This document shows positions 34,995 through 44,672 of a stretch of DNA of 64,000 nt, in pieces. The position numbers and the translations under genes are program-made. Numbering within the stretch: position 1 is the first letter of the stretch; each line of letters begins with the position of its first letter. This DNA is from Micromonospora phaseoli (GTDB taxonomy: Bacteria > Actinomycetota > Actinomycetes > Mycobacteriales > Micromonosporaceae). The notes under the pieces were generated by a model that saw only the letters and a program-made list of their open reading frames with translations, ran no database searches and had not been told where the DNA came from. The stretch covers positions 338,843-402,842 of the forward strand of contig NZ_FNYV01000003.1 of NCBI RefSeq assembly GCF_900109115.1, written 5' to 3'.

Positions 34995-36287
34995 TCACCC
35001 GGCTCGCCGATTGAGCAGGCGGGTGGCGACGGCACCGAGCAGGGCACCACCACCGGTGACCAGGGTCGCGGCGAGCGCGACCTGCCAGCCGACCGGTCCC
35101 ACCTCCGCCAGCCGACCAGCGCCCAGCGGCCCGCCGGAAGCCTCCGCGGCGGCACCCAGCACCAGACCGGCCACCGGACCGGCGAGCGCGGCCGGGCCGA
35201 GCAGCCGCCCCCAGGGCAGCGGTGCCCGCTCGGCGACGGACGTCCGCAGCAACCGGCGGGCCAGCAGCCAGCCGGTTGCCATTCCCACCAGGACGGGGAG
35301 CGCGAGGACGGCGGCCGCGTCGAGCCCGTCGACCGGTCCGCCGGGCAGGCCGGCGAACAACGGCAGGGCCGGTAGCGCGCCGACGGAGACCTCGCTGGTG
35401 CGTACCGCCGTGTCGGTGCCCACGGCGAAGCCGGGGCCGAGCAGATAACTGGCCGACCACACGGTCGCGTTGGGCGCGTAGGCCAGGCTGACCAGAGTGA
35501 TCCCGGCCTGTCCGGCCACCCCGGTGCGGTAGGCGCCGATCAGGTCCGCGGCGTCACCGCCACCGGTCGCCACGGCAAGCCCTGCCACCGCCGCCCCGGC
35601 GCCGAGCAGCACCAGCCCGGCCACCAGGCCGGCGCGGACGCCCTCGCGCACCGGCACCGGCACCTGCCCGGTGAAGACCTCCGCCACCCCGGTCGTCCGG
35701 GCGGCTCCGACCCCGGCGCAGAGCGTGCCGATCAGCGCGAGCGTCAGCCCGGCACGCACCGGCGACACACCCGGACCGCCGGCACCGACCAGCACCGCGG
35801 CGAGCGCTCCCAGCAGCCCGTACGCCACGCCGACCGCCGCTGCGGCGGCGGCCGTGCGCCCCGGTGACCGGCCACCGCGGGAACCGATGGCGCGGCTGGC
35901 GTGCACCCCCGCCCGGGTGAGTCGCCACCCGGCCAGCGCGGTGACCGCGAGCGGCGCCAGGCCCAGCGGCCCGGTCTCCGTGGCCAGCGGCACCCCGTGC
36001 CCGAGCAGCCATCCGGCAGCTCCGGCCCGCACGGCGCCGAGCAGGCTGGCGGCACCGCCGCTGAGTTGCAGCAGCCAGAGCACCAACGTCACGGGCAGCC
36101 AGGAGGTGAGTGCCGCCCCGGCGGCGGCGACCAGCGCGGCGACCGCGAGCGGCGCATGGCTGCGGCCCGGAGGCGACGCTCGTGGAGCCGGCACCCGGCG
36201 CGGGGGGCCGGCACGGCCGGGCGGCCGGCCGCCGGCTCCACGGGCGTCGGTGGCCCGGCGAGGCTGGTCAGGGGTGACAAAGGACAT
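34995..36287 (-). CDS. DUF6350-type polytopic membrane protein
   Basis: A 430-residue protein with a basic, Pro/Arg-rich N-terminus of about 45 residues and ten or so hydrophobic segments. Sequence character (very Ala/Gly/Leu-rich, TSWLPVTLVLWLLQLSGGAASLLGAVRAGAAGWLLGHG) and position between purN and sucD match the DUF6350 family of actinobacteria. Some members have been named cell-division or PerM-like proteins, but I would not assign that role. It is convergent with the preceding gene. Confidence 0.75.
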   Translation of the reverse strand: MSFVTPDQPRRATDARGAGGRPPGRAGPPRRVPAPRASPPGRSHAPLAVAALVAAAGAALTSWLPVTLVLWLLQLSGGAASLLGAVRAGAAGWLLGHGVPLATETGPLGLAPLAVTALAGWRLTRAGVHASRAIGSRGGRSPGRTAAAAAAVGVAYGLLGALAAVLVGAGGPGVSPVRAGLTLALIGTLCAGVGAARTTGVAEVFTGQVPVPVREGVRAGLVAGLVLLGAGAAVAGLAVATGGGDAADLIGAYRTGVAGQAGITLVSLAYAPNATVWSASYLLGPGFAVGTDTAVRTSEVSVGALPALPLFAGLPGGPVDGLDAAAVLALPVLVGMATGWLLARRLLRTSVAERAPLPWGRLLGPAALAGPVAGLVLGAAAEASGGPLGAGRLAEVGPVGWQVALAATLVTGGGALLGAVATRLLNRRAG

Positions 36288-36447
36288 CGGCTCTACTCTG
36301 GCATGCCGGACCCGCCTCGGCTGCCCGACACCACCCCACCTCCGGCGGAGAGTTCGCCCGATCCGCCCTGTGGGGCACTGGCCTCATCTAGCCTCGGGCT
36401 CAGTGGCCGTGACCGACGTCGCGGCAGCAAGCGACCGGAGGAGAGCC

Positions 36448-36708
36448 GTGAACGCTCCGTATCCACCGCCCCCACCGCCGCCCGCCGGCCGGGACCGCAC
36501 CACCCTCTGGGGGGTGCTGGGCATCGTGACCGGCGTGCTCTGCTGCGGCATCCTCGGCATCGTCTTCGGCTGGCTGTCGGTCCGCGACGCGAAGCGGTAC
36601 CGGCAGTCGCCGGTGTTGGGCTACGTGGCCATCGCCCTGGGTGTGCTCAACATCGTCGTCAGCCTGATCCTGCAGGCGACCGGGAACTACCCGTTCTGGA
36701 ACCGCTGA
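36448..36708 (+). CDS. Small DUF4190-like membrane protein
   Basis: An 86-residue protein starting at GTG 36448, directly after CGGAGGAGAGCC. A Pro-rich N-terminus (PYPPPPPPP) precedes two hydrophobic segments, TLWGVLGIVTGVLCCGILGIVFGWLSV and VLGYVAIALGVLNIVVSLIL. It is a minimal version of the domain at the C-terminus of the protein encoded at 34160-34918. Function unknown. The stop codon is inside a terminator hairpin. Confidence 0.75.
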   Translation: MNAPYPPPPPPPAGRDRTTLWGVLGIVTGVLCCGILGIVFGWLSVRDAKRYRQSPVLGYVAIALGVLNIVVSLILQATGNYPFWNR

Positions 36709-36739
36709 GGGGCCGACCAACCGGTCGGCCCCTCAGCGG
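36702..36739. terminator. Strong bidirectional terminator
   Basis: A perfect 17 bp stem: 36702-36718 pairs with 36723-36739 around a four-base loop. It contains the stop codon of the small membrane gene and lies 14 bp beyond the sucD stop, serving both convergent genes. Confidence 0.85.
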
Positions 36740-36753
36740 TGTCAGCGCTCCGC

Positions 36754-37641
36754 TCAACCGGCGGACATGATCTCGCGCATCAGCTTGGCGGTCTCGGTCG
36801 GCGTCTTGCCGACCTTGACGCCGACCGCCTCCAGCGCCGCCTTCTTCGCGTCGGCGGTGCCCGCCGAGCCGGAGATGATCGCACCGGCGTGCCCCATGGT
36901 CTTGCCCGGGGGCGCGGTGAAGCCGGCGATGTAGCCGACGACCGGCTTGGTGACGTTGGCCTTGATGAACTCGGCCGCCCGCTCCTCCGCGTCACCGCCG
37001 ATCTCGCCGATCATGACGATGGCGTCGGTGTCCGGGTCGGCCTCGAAGGCCGCCAGCGCGTCGATGTGGGTCGTTCCGATGATCGGGTCGCCACCGATGC
37101 CGACACAGGTCGAGAAGCCGATGTCGCGCAGCTCGTACATCATCTGGTAGGTCAGCGTGCCGCTCTTGCTGACCAGGCCGATCCGGCCGGTGCCGGTGAT
37201 GTCGGCCGGGATGATGCCGGCGTTCGAGGCACCGGGCGAGGCGATGCCGGGGCAGTTCGGGCCGATGACCCGGGTCCGCTCGCCCTTCGCCACGTTGTAG
37301 GCCCAGAAGGCGGCGGTGTCGTGCACCGGCACCCCCTCGGTGATCACCACGGCCAGCGGGATCTCGGCGTCGATCGCCTCGATGACCGCGCCCTTGGTGA
37401 ACTGCGGCGGCACGAAGATGACGGTGACATCCGCGCCGGTGTCCTTCATCGCGTCCGCGACGCTGGCGAAGACCGGCAGTTCGGTGCCGTCGAAGTCGAC
37501 GGTGGTACCCGCCTTGCGCGGGTTGACGCCGCCCACCACATTCGTGCCGGCGGCGAGCATCCGCCGGGTGTGCTTGGAACCCTCGGAACCGGTCATCCCC
37601 TGCACGATGACCTTCGAGTCCTTGGTCAGCCAGATAGCCAT
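36754..37641 (-). CDS. sucD: Succinyl-CoA ligase, alpha subunit
   Basis: A 295-residue TCA enzyme subunit that binds CoA and carries the phosphohistidine. It starts at ATG 37641, two bases after the sucC stop. Recognised parts: [31 protein letters not shown] (CoA-binding Rossmann domain), [11 protein letters not shown], and the active-site GHAGAIISG with the phosphorylated His. With SucC it converts succinyl-CoA to succinate with formation of a nucleoside triphosphate. It ends at the strong terminator. Confidence 0.97.
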   Translation of the reverse strand: MAIWLTKDSKVIVQGMTGSEGSKHTRRMLAAGTNVVGGVNPRKAGTTVDFDGTELPVFASVADAMKDTGADVTVIFVPPQFTKGAVIEAIDAEIPLAVVITEGVPVHDTAAFWAYNVAKGERTRVIGPNCPGIASPGASNAGIIPADITGTGRIGLVSKSGTLTYQMMYELRDIGFSTCVGIGGDPIIGTTHIDALAAFEADPDTDAIVMIGEIGGDAEERAAEFIKANVTKPVVGYIAGFTAPPGKTMGHAGAIISGSAGTADAKKAALEAVGVKVGKTPTETAKLMREIMSAG

Positions 37642-37643
37642 TG

Positions 37644-38822
37644 TCAGACCCCCGCAGCCGCCAGCTCGGCGGCCCGCTCGGCCGCGCCGTCCATGGTGTC
37701 GACCCGCTCGATCAGCGGGTTGTTCGCCCCGTCGAGGATCGCCCGACCGGCCTCGGCGTTGTTGCCGTCGAGGCGCACGACGAGCGGCTTGGTGACCCGC
37801 TCGCCCCGCTCCTCGAGCAGGCCCAACGCCTGCACGATGCCGTTGGCCACCGCGTCGCAGGCGGTGATGCCGCCGAAGACGTTGACGAAGACGCTCTTGA
37901 CCGACGGGTCGGAGAGCACGATCTCCAGGCCGTTGGCCATCACCGCGGCGCTCGCGCCGCCGCCGATGTCGAGGAAGTTGGCCGGCTTGACGTTGCCGTG
38001 CCGCTCGCCGGCGTAGGCGACCACGTCGAGCGTGGACATCACCAGACCCGCGCCGTTGCCGATGATGCCGACCTCGCCGTCGAGCTTGACGTAGTTGAGG
38101 TCCTTCTCCTTGGCGGCCTGCTCCAGCGGGTCCACGGTCGCCTGGTCGACCAGGGCCTCGTGGTCGGGGTGCCGGAAGCCGGCATTCTCGTCCAGCGAGA
38201 CCTTGGCGTCCAGCAGCAGCAGCTTGCCGTCCTTGGTCTTGGCCAGCGGGTTCACCTCGACCAGCGTGGCGTCCTCGGCGACGAACGCCCGCCACAGGCC
38301 CACGGCCACCTCGACGACCTGGTCGGCGACGTCGGCCGGGAAGCCGGCCGCCTCGACGATCTCCCGCGCCTTGGCCTCGTCCACGCCCTTGACGGCGTCG
38401 ATCGGAGCCTTGACGACCTTCTCCGGGGTCTCGGCGGCGACCTGCTCGATGTCCATGCCGCCGGCCACGCTGGCGATGCAGAGGAAGGTGCGGTTCGCCC
38501 GGTCGAGCAGGTACGAGAAGTAGTACTCGTCGGCCACGTCCGCGGTCACCGTGATCATGACCTTGTGGACCGTGTGGCCCTTGATGTCCAGGCCGAGGAT
38601 GTCGGTGGCGCGGGCCACCGTCTCCTCCGCGCCCTCGGCCAGCTTGACGCCGCCCGCCTTGCCTCGTCCGCCGACCTTCACCTGCGCCTTGACGACCACC
38701 CGGCCGCCGAGGCGTTCGGCTATCGCGCGGGCCTCCTCCGGGGTCGTTGCGACGCCGCCGGCGAGCACGGGAAGTCCGTGCCGCTCGAACAGGTCCCGCC
38801 CCTGGTACTCGTACAGGTCCAC
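37644..38822 (-). CDS. sucC: Succinyl-CoA ligase, beta subunit
   Basis: A 392-residue ATP-grasp subunit. The start is GTG 38822, giving the standard N-terminus [18 protein letters not shown]; an ATG further upstream would add 59 residues with no family match. Nucleotide-binding segments [21 protein letters not shown] and [20 protein letters not shown] are present, and the C-terminal domain ([30 protein letters not shown]) contacts SucD. It begins the sucCD operon. Confidence 0.96.
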   Translation of the reverse strand: MDLYEYQGRDLFERHGLPVLAGGVATTPEEARAIAERLGGRVVVKAQVKVGGRGKAGGVKLAEGAEETVARATDILGLDIKGHTVHKVMITVTADVADEYYFSYLLDRANRTFLCIASVAGGMDIEQVAAETPEKVVKAPIDAVKGVDEAKAREIVEAAGFPADVADQVVEVAVGLWRAFVAEDATLVEVNPLAKTKDGKLLLLDAKVSLDENAGFRHPDHEALVDQATVDPLEQAAKEKDLNYVKLDGEVGIIGNGAGLVMSTLDVVAYAGERHGNVKPANFLDIGGGASAAVMANGLEIVLSDPSVKSVFVNVFGGITACDAVANGIVQALGLLEERGERVTKPLVVRLDGNNAEAGRAILDGANNPLIERVDTMDGAAERAAELAAAGV

Positions 38823-39310
38823 GATTGCGCGTCCCGTCCCGTCTCTGCGGCGCACCGTCGCGCCGCCACCAGCGTATGGAAAGAAAACAGTGCGATGCCT
38901 GACATCAGTTGAAGTTGACGCAGGCCGTTCGAAGCCTTGCCAACCGGACCGCTCGGCGGTGCGTACCGCTGCCGGCCTCGCGATCTCCTCCGACCGCAAG
39001 GAGAGGTTGGAAAGGATTCACTGGGCGCAGCCTAGCGATGTCGGCACGGCCGGCAACCGAGCGGGTGCGCGGTGTGCGGTAATGCACAGCCGCAGGCGAC
39101 GCTGCGTCACCGGTGCCGCACCACGGGGCTGCGGACGGCGGGCCGTCACCCGTTCGGGCGATCTTGCCGGGCCGGCAGCGGATCTCGGCGGTCGCGCGTA
39201 ACCCCGCTGGAAGGGCGTCGTTGAGTGAGGTGTCGGAGCGCTGGAAAGCGCGAAGACGGAACGGCCGATGCCCTGTCGGTCGAGGGGTGGCGGCGGGGCA
39301 TCGTGCATAG
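38823..39310. other. Intergenic region upstream of sucCD
   Basis: About 490 bp with the sucCD promoter near its left end; the AT-rich GGAAAGAAAACAG sits about 55 bp before sucC. Open frames here are Arg/Pro/Ala-rich and do not look coding. I find no recognisable regulatory motif. Confidence 0.45.
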
Positions 39311-39345
39311 AGGGGCCGGACGTGTGAGGGGTGCGTCCGGCCCCT
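39311..39345 (-). terminator. Terminator after the B12-binding protein gene
   Basis: AGGGGCCGGACG (39311-39322) and its exact complement (39334-39345) form a 12 bp stem with an 11-base loop, ten bases beyond the stop codon. Confidence 0.75.
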
Positions 39346-39355
39346 CCCCCTGCGC

Positions 39356-39760
39356 TCAGCTCACCGGCTGGGCGACGTTGCTCCGTACCCACTCCACGAT
39401 GGACTGGGTGGTCGCGCCGGGGGTGAAGATCTTCGCCACTCCGAGTTGCTCCAGCTCGGGCAGGTCGGCGTCCGGAATGATGCCGCCGCCGAACACGACG
39501 ATGTCCCGGGCGTCCCGCTCGTCGAGCAGTTCGAGGACCCGGCGGAACAGCGTCATGTGCGCTCCGGAGAGCACCGAGAGGCCCACGGCGTCGGCGTCCT
39601 CCTGGATCGCGGTCTCCACGATCTGCTCCGGGGTCTGGTGCAGCCCGGTGTAGATGACCTCCATGCCGGCGTCCCGGAGGGCACGCGCCACCACCTTGGC
39701 GCCACGGTCGTGGCCGTCCAGGCCCGGTTTGGCGACGACGACCCGAACACGAGAGCTCAT
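39356..39760 (-). CDS. Cobalamin-binding small subunit of an acyl-CoA mutase
   Basis: A 134-residue protein that is almost only a B12-binding domain: [29 protein letters not shown] holds the DxHxxG motif whose His replaces the lower cobalt ligand, followed by [10 protein letters not shown] and GGGIIPD. The C-terminus [19 protein letters not shown] is the form seen in methylmalonyl-CoA mutase C-termini and in the separate small subunits of isobutyryl- or 2-hydroxyisobutyryl-CoA mutases. Length fits those small subunits. The start is ATG 39760, although the frame is open for longer. No large subunit lies in the window, so its partner is elsewhere. Proximity to sucCD would fit propionate or branched-chain flux into succinyl-CoA, but that is inference. 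Confidence 0.88.
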   Translation of the reverse strand: MSSRVRVVVAKPGLDGHDRGAKVVARALRDAGMEVIYTGLHQTPEQIVETAIQEDADAVGLSVLSGAHMTLFRRVLELLDERDARDIVVFGGGIIPDADLPELEQLGVAKIFTPGATTQSIVEWVRSNVAQPVS

Positions 39761-40283
39761 CTGGGCATCCCTTTCACCGGCTCCGCGGCACTTACCTGAA
39801 CGAACGGTAACCCGGCCGGCCGGCGCCGGGGAACGGGGGCCGGCATGGAGCCCATGATCACGCCGATATCCGGACGGACCAGGACGGCCCGGCGGCCCGG
39901 TATCGCCGCTCAGCACAGCGGCATGGCGAACCAGCGGGCGGGAGTCACCGACGGAACGCGCCGCCATCGCAACCTCACGCAGAGGCACGACCGACGCGGG
40001 CCACGTCAAGCGGGACGACTCCGCCGATCGGTCACGGTGTGCGACGAAAGGATGATACCGAGGACGCCCCTCCAGCACCCCAAGCCGTGACAATCTCGGA
40101 CGGAAATGGACAGAACATCGCAGGCAATTCGGCGCTCCGGCTTGTGACAGGACTGACGGTTGGCTACCGTGTCCACGGTTGTCATCAGGTCTACGGACGG
40201 GTGACGACGCGGTCAGCCGACACAGGGTCACCAGATCCGAACGACGGTTGAGTGCTTCGGAACCCCGACAACGGAGGGTGTGC
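39761..40283. other. Intergenic region before the first M23 peptidase
   Basis: About 520 bp between divergent genes. It holds a self-complementary GGCCGGCCGG run near 39813 and a lower-GC patch at 40080-40160. I looked for the conserved parts of the cyclic-di-AMP (ydaO) riboswitch that often precedes cell-wall hydrolase genes in actinobacteria and did not find them. CGGAGGG at 40272-40278 is the ribosome site of the peptidase gene. Confidence 0.45.
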
Positions 40284-40997
40284 GTGCGCCAGCGCCTGTC
40301 GTCTGAGCCCGATCGATATCGCGGTCGTCGCCGCGTACCCACCCCCCCACGTAGCCGCTACGCCGCGGTCGTCACCACCGCCTTCGTCGGTGCCGGTGTG
40401 GTGGCCCTCGGCGCCAACGCCATGCCGGACGCGAAGAGCGTCAACCCCTCGGTGCTCGACGAGCTGAAGCAGGCGTCGATCAGCAGCCAGGGCGTGGCGG
40501 AACGCGCCGACGCGGCCGAGCGCCCCTCCCGTGACAGCCGCACCGGCCCGGAGACCGCCACCGACTCCGGGGTCTGGCTGCTGCCCCTGCAGGGCTACGA
40601 CTTCAAATCCCCGTACGGGATGCGTTGGGGCAAGCTGCACACCGGCATCGACCTGGTCGCCCCGGAGGGCACTCCCTACGTCGCCATCCACGAGGGCACG
40701 GTCACCAAGGCCGGCTGGTTCGGCGGCTACGGCTACGCGGTCATCGTCACGCACGTGGACGGCAGCGAGGCCATCTACGGCCACTCCTCCGCGCTGAGCG
40801 TGCGCGAGGGCCAGCAGGTCAAGGCCGGCGATCAGCTCGGCCTGGTCGGCAACACCGGCCACTCCTACGGCTCCCACCTGCACCTGGAGATCCATGTCAA
40901 GGGGTCACCGCTCGACCCGGTGCCGTGGCTGCAGGAGCGCGGAGTGGACATCAAGCTGCAAGTCGAGGCAATCTACAGCGAGGTAGCTGCGTCCTGA
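40284..40997 (+). CDS. M23-family peptidoglycan endopeptidase-like protein 1
   Basis: A 237-residue secreted or membrane-anchored protein if started at GTG 40284, five bases after CGGAGGG. An N-terminal hydrophobic segment (about 28-46, [20 protein letters not shown]) is a signal or anchor. The C-terminal domain is peptidase M23 (LytM-like): [13 protein letters not shown] supplies His and Asp zinc ligands, and HLHLEIH the remaining His ligand. It lacks an obvious LysM or other wall-binding module. It would cleave peptide cross-links in peptidoglycan, or act as an activator if a ligand is lost. A second M23 gene follows with a terminator between. Confidence 0.9.
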   Translation: MRQRLSSEPDRYRGRRRVPTPPRSRYAAVVTTAFVGAGVVALGANAMPDAKSVNPSVLDELKQASISSQGVAERADAAERPSRDSRTGPETATDSGVWLLPLQGYDFKSPYGMRWGKLHTGIDLVAPEGTPYVAIHEGTVTKAGWFGGYGYAVIVTHVDGSEAIYGHSSALSVREGQQVKAGDQLGLVGNTGHSYGSHLHLEIHVKGSPLDPVPWLQERGVDIKLQVEAIYSEVAAS

Positions 40998-41016
40998 CGC
41001 CGCGTAACGCCCGTTG

Positions 41017-41044
41017 ACCGCCCGGATCGTCGGATCCGGGCGGT
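41017..41044 (+). terminator. Intrinsic terminator after M23 peptidase 1
   Basis: ACCGCCCGGATC (41017-41028) pairs exactly with GATCCGGGCGGT (41033-41044), followed by TTTCTTT. This is the most canonical rho-independent terminator in the window. Confidence 0.92.
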
Positions 41045-41271
41045 TTTCTTTGCCGCCACGATGACGCAAGTGTCCCAGCTCACAGCAGGAACTGTACCCG
41101 GCGCCACAGGCAGCGGGATCCACCGCTCTGGGCACTCGGCCACAGGCGCGGACAGAACCGGACAGCGTGCCGGCCGCCGTCACCGGCCGACCAAGACCCC
41201 GGTACCCGTACCGACCCGGATCGACACCAGGATTTCGAGGTCATGTGCCACTCGAACCAGTGAGGTCCGCC

Positions 41272-42060
41272 GTGCAGGACGACAACCCCACCCCGAACCG
41301 CAAGACCCCCCACGCCCCGGCCCGGCACCGGCGCCGCCTCGGTTGGCGCGCCCGCTACCTGGTCGTCGGTGCGGTCACCCTGGTCGGCCTCGGCGTCGGT
41401 GGTGCCGTCGCAACCACCCGCGACGGCGGCCCGACCCCGAGCCCGGTCTCCGTTGATGCGCAGGCCCGGGCCGAGGCCGCCGCCCGCGCCGACCGCTCCG
41501 GGCGCGAACCGGTCACCCCCGCGGCCACGGACAGCCCGGCACCGACCCCGTCGGCGAGCCCGACCGCGAGCCCGACCGCGAAGCCCAGCCCGCGGGCCAC
41601 CAAAGCGACCAAGGCCACCACGGCGACCCGGAAGCCGGCCAAGAGCACGCCGCCGAAGGCGTCCTGGGTCCTCCCGATGGCGGGAGCCTCCATCACGTCC
41701 TGCTACGGACCGCGCTGGGGCACTCTGCACGCCGGCATCGACTTCGCGCTGCCCGCCGGCACCCCCGTCCGGGCCGCGTTCGGCGGCACCGTGACGAAGG
41801 CCGGTGACGTCGGTGACGGGTACGGCATCTCCGTCTTCATCGACCACGGGAACGGCTACCTCACCCACTACGCCCACCTGAGCACCGCCAGGGTGGGTGT
41901 GGGCGAGAAGGTCAGCACCGGGCAGACCATCGGCCTGGAGGGGTCCACGGGCGACTCCACCGGCCCGCACCTGCACTTCGAGGTGCATCAGGGTCAGATG
42001 TGGAACCAGATCGACCCGGTGCCGTTCCTGCGCGCCCGGGGCATCGACGTGGGCTGCTGA
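41272..42060 (+). CDS. M23-family peptidoglycan endopeptidase-like protein 2
   Basis: A 262-residue paralogue starting at GTG 41272, which follows GAGGTCCGCC. It has one hydrophobic segment (about 25-46), then a long Ala/Pro/Ser/Thr/Lys linker (50-125) that could span the cell wall, then an M23 domain with HAGIDFALPAGTP and HLHFEVHQ. A Cys in SITSCYGPRWG and a C-terminal Cys may form a disulfide. Its own transcription is likely because of the terminator upstream. It is convergent with pcrA. Confidence 0.9.
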   Translation: MQDDNPTPNRKTPHAPARHRRRLGWRARYLVVGAVTLVGLGVGGAVATTRDGGPTPSPVSVDAQARAEAAARADRSGREPVTPAATDSPAPTPSASPTASPTAKPSPRATKATKATTATRKPAKSTPPKASWVLPMAGASITSCYGPRWGTLHAGIDFALPAGTPVRAAFGGTVTKAGDVGDGYGISVFIDHGNGYLTHYAHLSTARVGVGEKVSTGQTIGLEGSTGDSTGPHLHFEVHQGQMWNQIDPVPFLRARGIDVGC

Positions 42061-42079
42061 GCCGCCGACCGACGGGGTT

Positions 42080-42107
42080 GCCGTCCCGGCGCGAACACCG
42101 GGACGGC
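42080..42107. terminator. Bidirectional hairpin between M23 peptidase 2 and pcrA
   Basis: GCCGTCCCGG (42080-42089) pairs with CCGGGACGGC (42098-42107) around an eight-base loop, between two convergent stop codons. Confidence 0.75.
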
Positions 42108-42110
42108 CCC

Positions 42111-44513
42111 TCAGATCTTCTCGATCGGAGCGTGCCGCAGGACCAGCCACAGCGTCTGGTCGCCGAAGTCGATCTGAGCCCGGGCGCCCGCGCCGTGCCC
42201 CTCCACCGCCACCACCCGGCCCAGCCCGTACCGCTGGTGGTTGATCCGGTCCCCGGCGGTGACCTTCGGCCCCTGCGGCAGCTCGCTCGCGGTGGCCAGC
42301 CGGCTGCCGTCCACGCCGAGCTTCCGCGCCAGCTGCACGGCCCTGGGGGTGCCACCGGCAAAGGAGCCACGGCCGTCGGAGACCCGCTCCGCGCGGCCAC
42401 CGACACCGCCGCCCCCGCCGCCCCACGAGGTGTACGACCCTTCGGTCCGCTCCCAGCGGACCAGCTCGGGCGGCAACTCCTCGACGAACCGCGACGGCGG
42501 GTTGTAGGACGGTTGTCCCCAGGCCGAGCGGGTCACCGCCCGGGAGAGGTAGAGCCGCTGACGGGCACGGGTGATGCCGACGTACGCCAGCCGGCGCTCC
42601 TCCTCCAGCTCCCGGGTGTCGCCCAGGGAGCGCAGGTGCGGGAAGACGCCGTCCTCCAGACCGGTCAGGAACACCACCGGGAACTCCAGGCCCTTGGCGG
42701 TGTGCAGGGTCATCAGGGTGACCACGCCCTGATGCTCGGGATCATCGGTGGGCACCTGGTCGGCGTCGGCGACGAGCGCGACCTGCTCCAGGAAGCCGGC
42801 CAGGGTGGCCCGTTCCCCCTCCGCGCCGGTCGCCTCGATCCGCTCGGTGTACTCGCGGGCGACGCTGACCAACTCCTGAAGGTTGTCGACCCGACCGGCG
42901 TCCTGCGGGTCGAGGCTCTCCTCCAGCTCGGTCAGGTAGCCCGAGCGGGTCAACACCGCCTCCAGGACGTCCTCCGGGGTGCCGCCGTCGGCCAGCTCAC
43001 GGGCGGCGTCGAGCAACGCGACGAAGTCGCCGATGCCGTTGGCCGCGCGGGTCGAGATGCCCGGCGCGTCCTTGGCCCGGCGCAGCGCGGCGCCGAAGGA
43101 GATGCGGTCCCGGCCGGCCAGCGCCTCCACACACGCCTCGGCGCGTTCGCCGATGCCCCGCCGTGGTGTGTTGAGGATCCGGCGGAGGCTCACCGTGTCG
43201 TCGTCGTTGACCACCGCCCGCAGGTAGGCCAACGCGTCCCGGACCTCCTTGCGCTCGTAGAAGCGCACCCCGCCGACGACCTTGTACGGCAGGCCGACCC
43301 GGATGAACACCTCCTCGAAGACGCGGGACTGGGCGTTGGTGCGGTAGAAGACCGCCACATCGCCCGGCCGGGTCTCTCCGGCGTCGACCAACCGGTCGAT
43401 CTCCCGGGCCACCCAGTCCGCCTCGGCGTGCTCGGTGTCGGCGACGTACGCGACGATCGGCTCACCCGTGCCGGCGTCGCTCCACAACCGCTTCGGTTTG
43501 CGGGACGTGTTGCGGTCGATCACCGCGTTCGCGGCGTTCAGAATGGTCTGGGTGGAGCGGTAGTTCTGCTCCAGCAGGATGGTGCGGGCGTCGGCGAAGT
43601 CGCGCTCGAACTCCAGGATGTTGCGGATCGTCGCGCCACGGAAGGCGTAGATCGACTGGTCCGCGTCGCCGACCACGCACAGCTCCGCCGGATCGAGACC
43701 CTCGGTGCCGGAGACCAACTCCTTGATCAGGACGTACTGGGCGTGGTTCGTGTCCTGGTACTCGTCGACCAGAACGTGCCGGAACCGACGGCGGTAGGTC
43801 TCCGCGACGTGCGGATGTGACTGGAACAGGTGCACCGTCGTCATGATGAGATCGTCGAAGTCGAGCGCGTGCGCCTCGCGCAACCGCCGCTGGTAGAGCG
43901 TGTACGCCTCGGACAGGGCGCGTTCGTTGGGCCCGCTGGCGCGGCCGGCGAAGGTCTCCGGGTCGACCAGCTCGTTCTTCAGATTGGAGACCTGAGCGGC
44001 CAGGCCACGCGCCGGGTAGCGCTTCGGATCCAGATCGAGCTCCCGGGTGACCAGCTGCATCAGCCGGCGCGAGTCGTCCGCGTCGTAGATCGAGAACGTG
44101 GACTTCAAACCGGCGTGCTCATGCTCGGCGCGCAGGATCCGCACACAGGCGGAGTGGAACGTGGAGACCCACATCAGCCGGGCGCGCGCGCCGACCAGGG
44201 CGGTCACCCGCTCCTTCATCTCGCCGGCGGCCTTGTTGGTGAAGGTGATCGCGATGATCTCACCGGGGTGCACGTCCCGCGCGGCGAGCAGGTACGCGAT
44301 CCGGTGGGTCAGCACCCGGGTCTTCCCGGACCCGGCACCGGCCACGATCAGCAACGGCGAGCCGGCGTGGGTGACCGCGTCCCGTTGCGGGCCGTTGAGT
44401 CCCTCCACCAGTTGCGCCGGGTCGAGGCGGCCGGGCACGGGCCGATGCGGCGGCCGCGCCTGGGCGGGCTCGGGCGCGGGCGGGGACGCGGGGATGTCGA
44501 AGAGAGGATGCAT
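42111..44513 (-). CDS. pcrA: ATP-dependent DNA helicase PcrA/UvrD
   Basis: An 800-residue superfamily 1A helicase. Motifs: Q-motif LNGPQRDAV, Walker A AGAGSGKT, Walker B DEYQDTN, GDADQSIYAFRGA, QNYRST, TLHTAKGLEFPVVF and YVGITRARQRLYLS. The C-terminus (KVTAGDRINHQRYGLGRVVAVEGHG) is the Tudor-like element that binds RNA polymerase in PcrA. It unwinds DNA 3'-5' in nucleotide excision repair, recombination control and transcription-coupled repair. Length is slightly above typical because of the Pro-rich N-terminus. A GGGCCC repeat lies just upstream of its start. Confidence 0.96.
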   Translation of the reverse strand: MHPLFDIPASPPAPEPAQARPPHRPVPGRLDPAQLVEGLNGPQRDAVTHAGSPLLIVAGAGSGKTRVLTHRIAYLLAARDVHPGEIIAITFTNKAAGEMKERVTALVGARARLMWVSTFHSACVRILRAEHEHAGLKSTFSIYDADDSRRLMQLVTRELDLDPKRYPARGLAAQVSNLKNELVDPETFAGRASGPNERALSEAYTLYQRRLREAHALDFDDLIMTTVHLFQSHPHVAETYRRRFRHVLVDEYQDTNHAQYVLIKELVSGTEGLDPAELCVVGDADQSIYAFRGATIRNILEFERDFADARTILLEQNYRSTQTILNAANAVIDRNTSRKPKRLWSDAGTGEPIVAYVADTEHAEADWVAREIDRLVDAGETRPGDVAVFYRTNAQSRVFEEVFIRVGLPYKVVGGVRFYERKEVRDALAYLRAVVNDDDTVSLRRILNTPRRGIGERAEACVEALAGRDRISFGAALRRAKDAPGISTRAANGIGDFVALLDAARELADGGTPEDVLEAVLTRSGYLTELEESLDPQDAGRVDNLQELVSVAREYTERIEATGAEGERATLAGFLEQVALVADADQVPTDDPEHQGVVTLMTLHTAKGLEFPVVFLTGLEDGVFPHLRSLGDTRELEEERRLAYVGITRARQRLYLSRAVTRSAWGQPSYNPPSRFVEELPPELVRWERTEGSYTSWGGGGGGVGGRAERVSDGRGSFAGGTPRAVQLARKLGVDGSRLATASELPQGPKVTAGDRINHQRYGLGRVVAVEGHGAGARAQIDFGDQTLWLVLRHAPIEKI

Positions 44514-44565
44514 CGCACGGCGAGTCTATGCCGCCGCCCCGACATCACCCGCCTCGGCTGCGGTG

Positions 44566-44620
44566 CAAGGAAGGGCCCCTTATTAACGCCTGGAGTAGAG
44601 CAGGGGCCCCTTCTTAACGG
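44566..44620. repeat. GGGCCC dyad repeat, two units
   Basis: AAGGAAGGGCCCC then TTATTAACGCC at 44566-44590, a TGGAGTAGAG spacer, and CAGGGGCCCCTTCTTAACGG to 44620. It lies between the divergent pcrA and the chorismate mutase leader, ending about 16 bp before the putative -35 box. Confidence 0.85.
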
Positions 44621-44635
44621 CTTTGACGGCTTTCC

Positions 44636-44672
44636 TTGCGCACCCCCCACAGCGGGCGGCATACTCGACGGC
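44636..44672 (+). promoter_or_regulatory. Putative promoter of the chorismate mutase leader
   Basis: TTGCGC (44636-44641) and CATACT (44660-44665) are 18 bp apart. Transcription would start about seven bases later, at or next to GTG 44673, which would make the leader peptide leaderless; there is no Shine-Dalgarno sequence before that GTG. Confidence 0.4.

Noticed and set aside
38823-38999. Longer SucC starting at ATG 38999
   Set aside because: The extension has no family counterpart; GTG 38822 yields the standard N-terminus [11 protein letters not shown].
39018-39392. A 124-codon minus-strand frame upstream of sucC
   Set aside because: Pro/Arg/Ala-rich with no recognisable domain, no ribosome site, and it overlaps the terminator and 3' end of the B12 gene.
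40083-40283. Possible cyclic-di-AMP (ydaO) riboswitch before the M23 peptidase
   Set aside because: Such riboswitches often precede wall hydrolase genes in actinobacteria, but I could not find the conserved GGTGAATC-type core or the pairing segments here.
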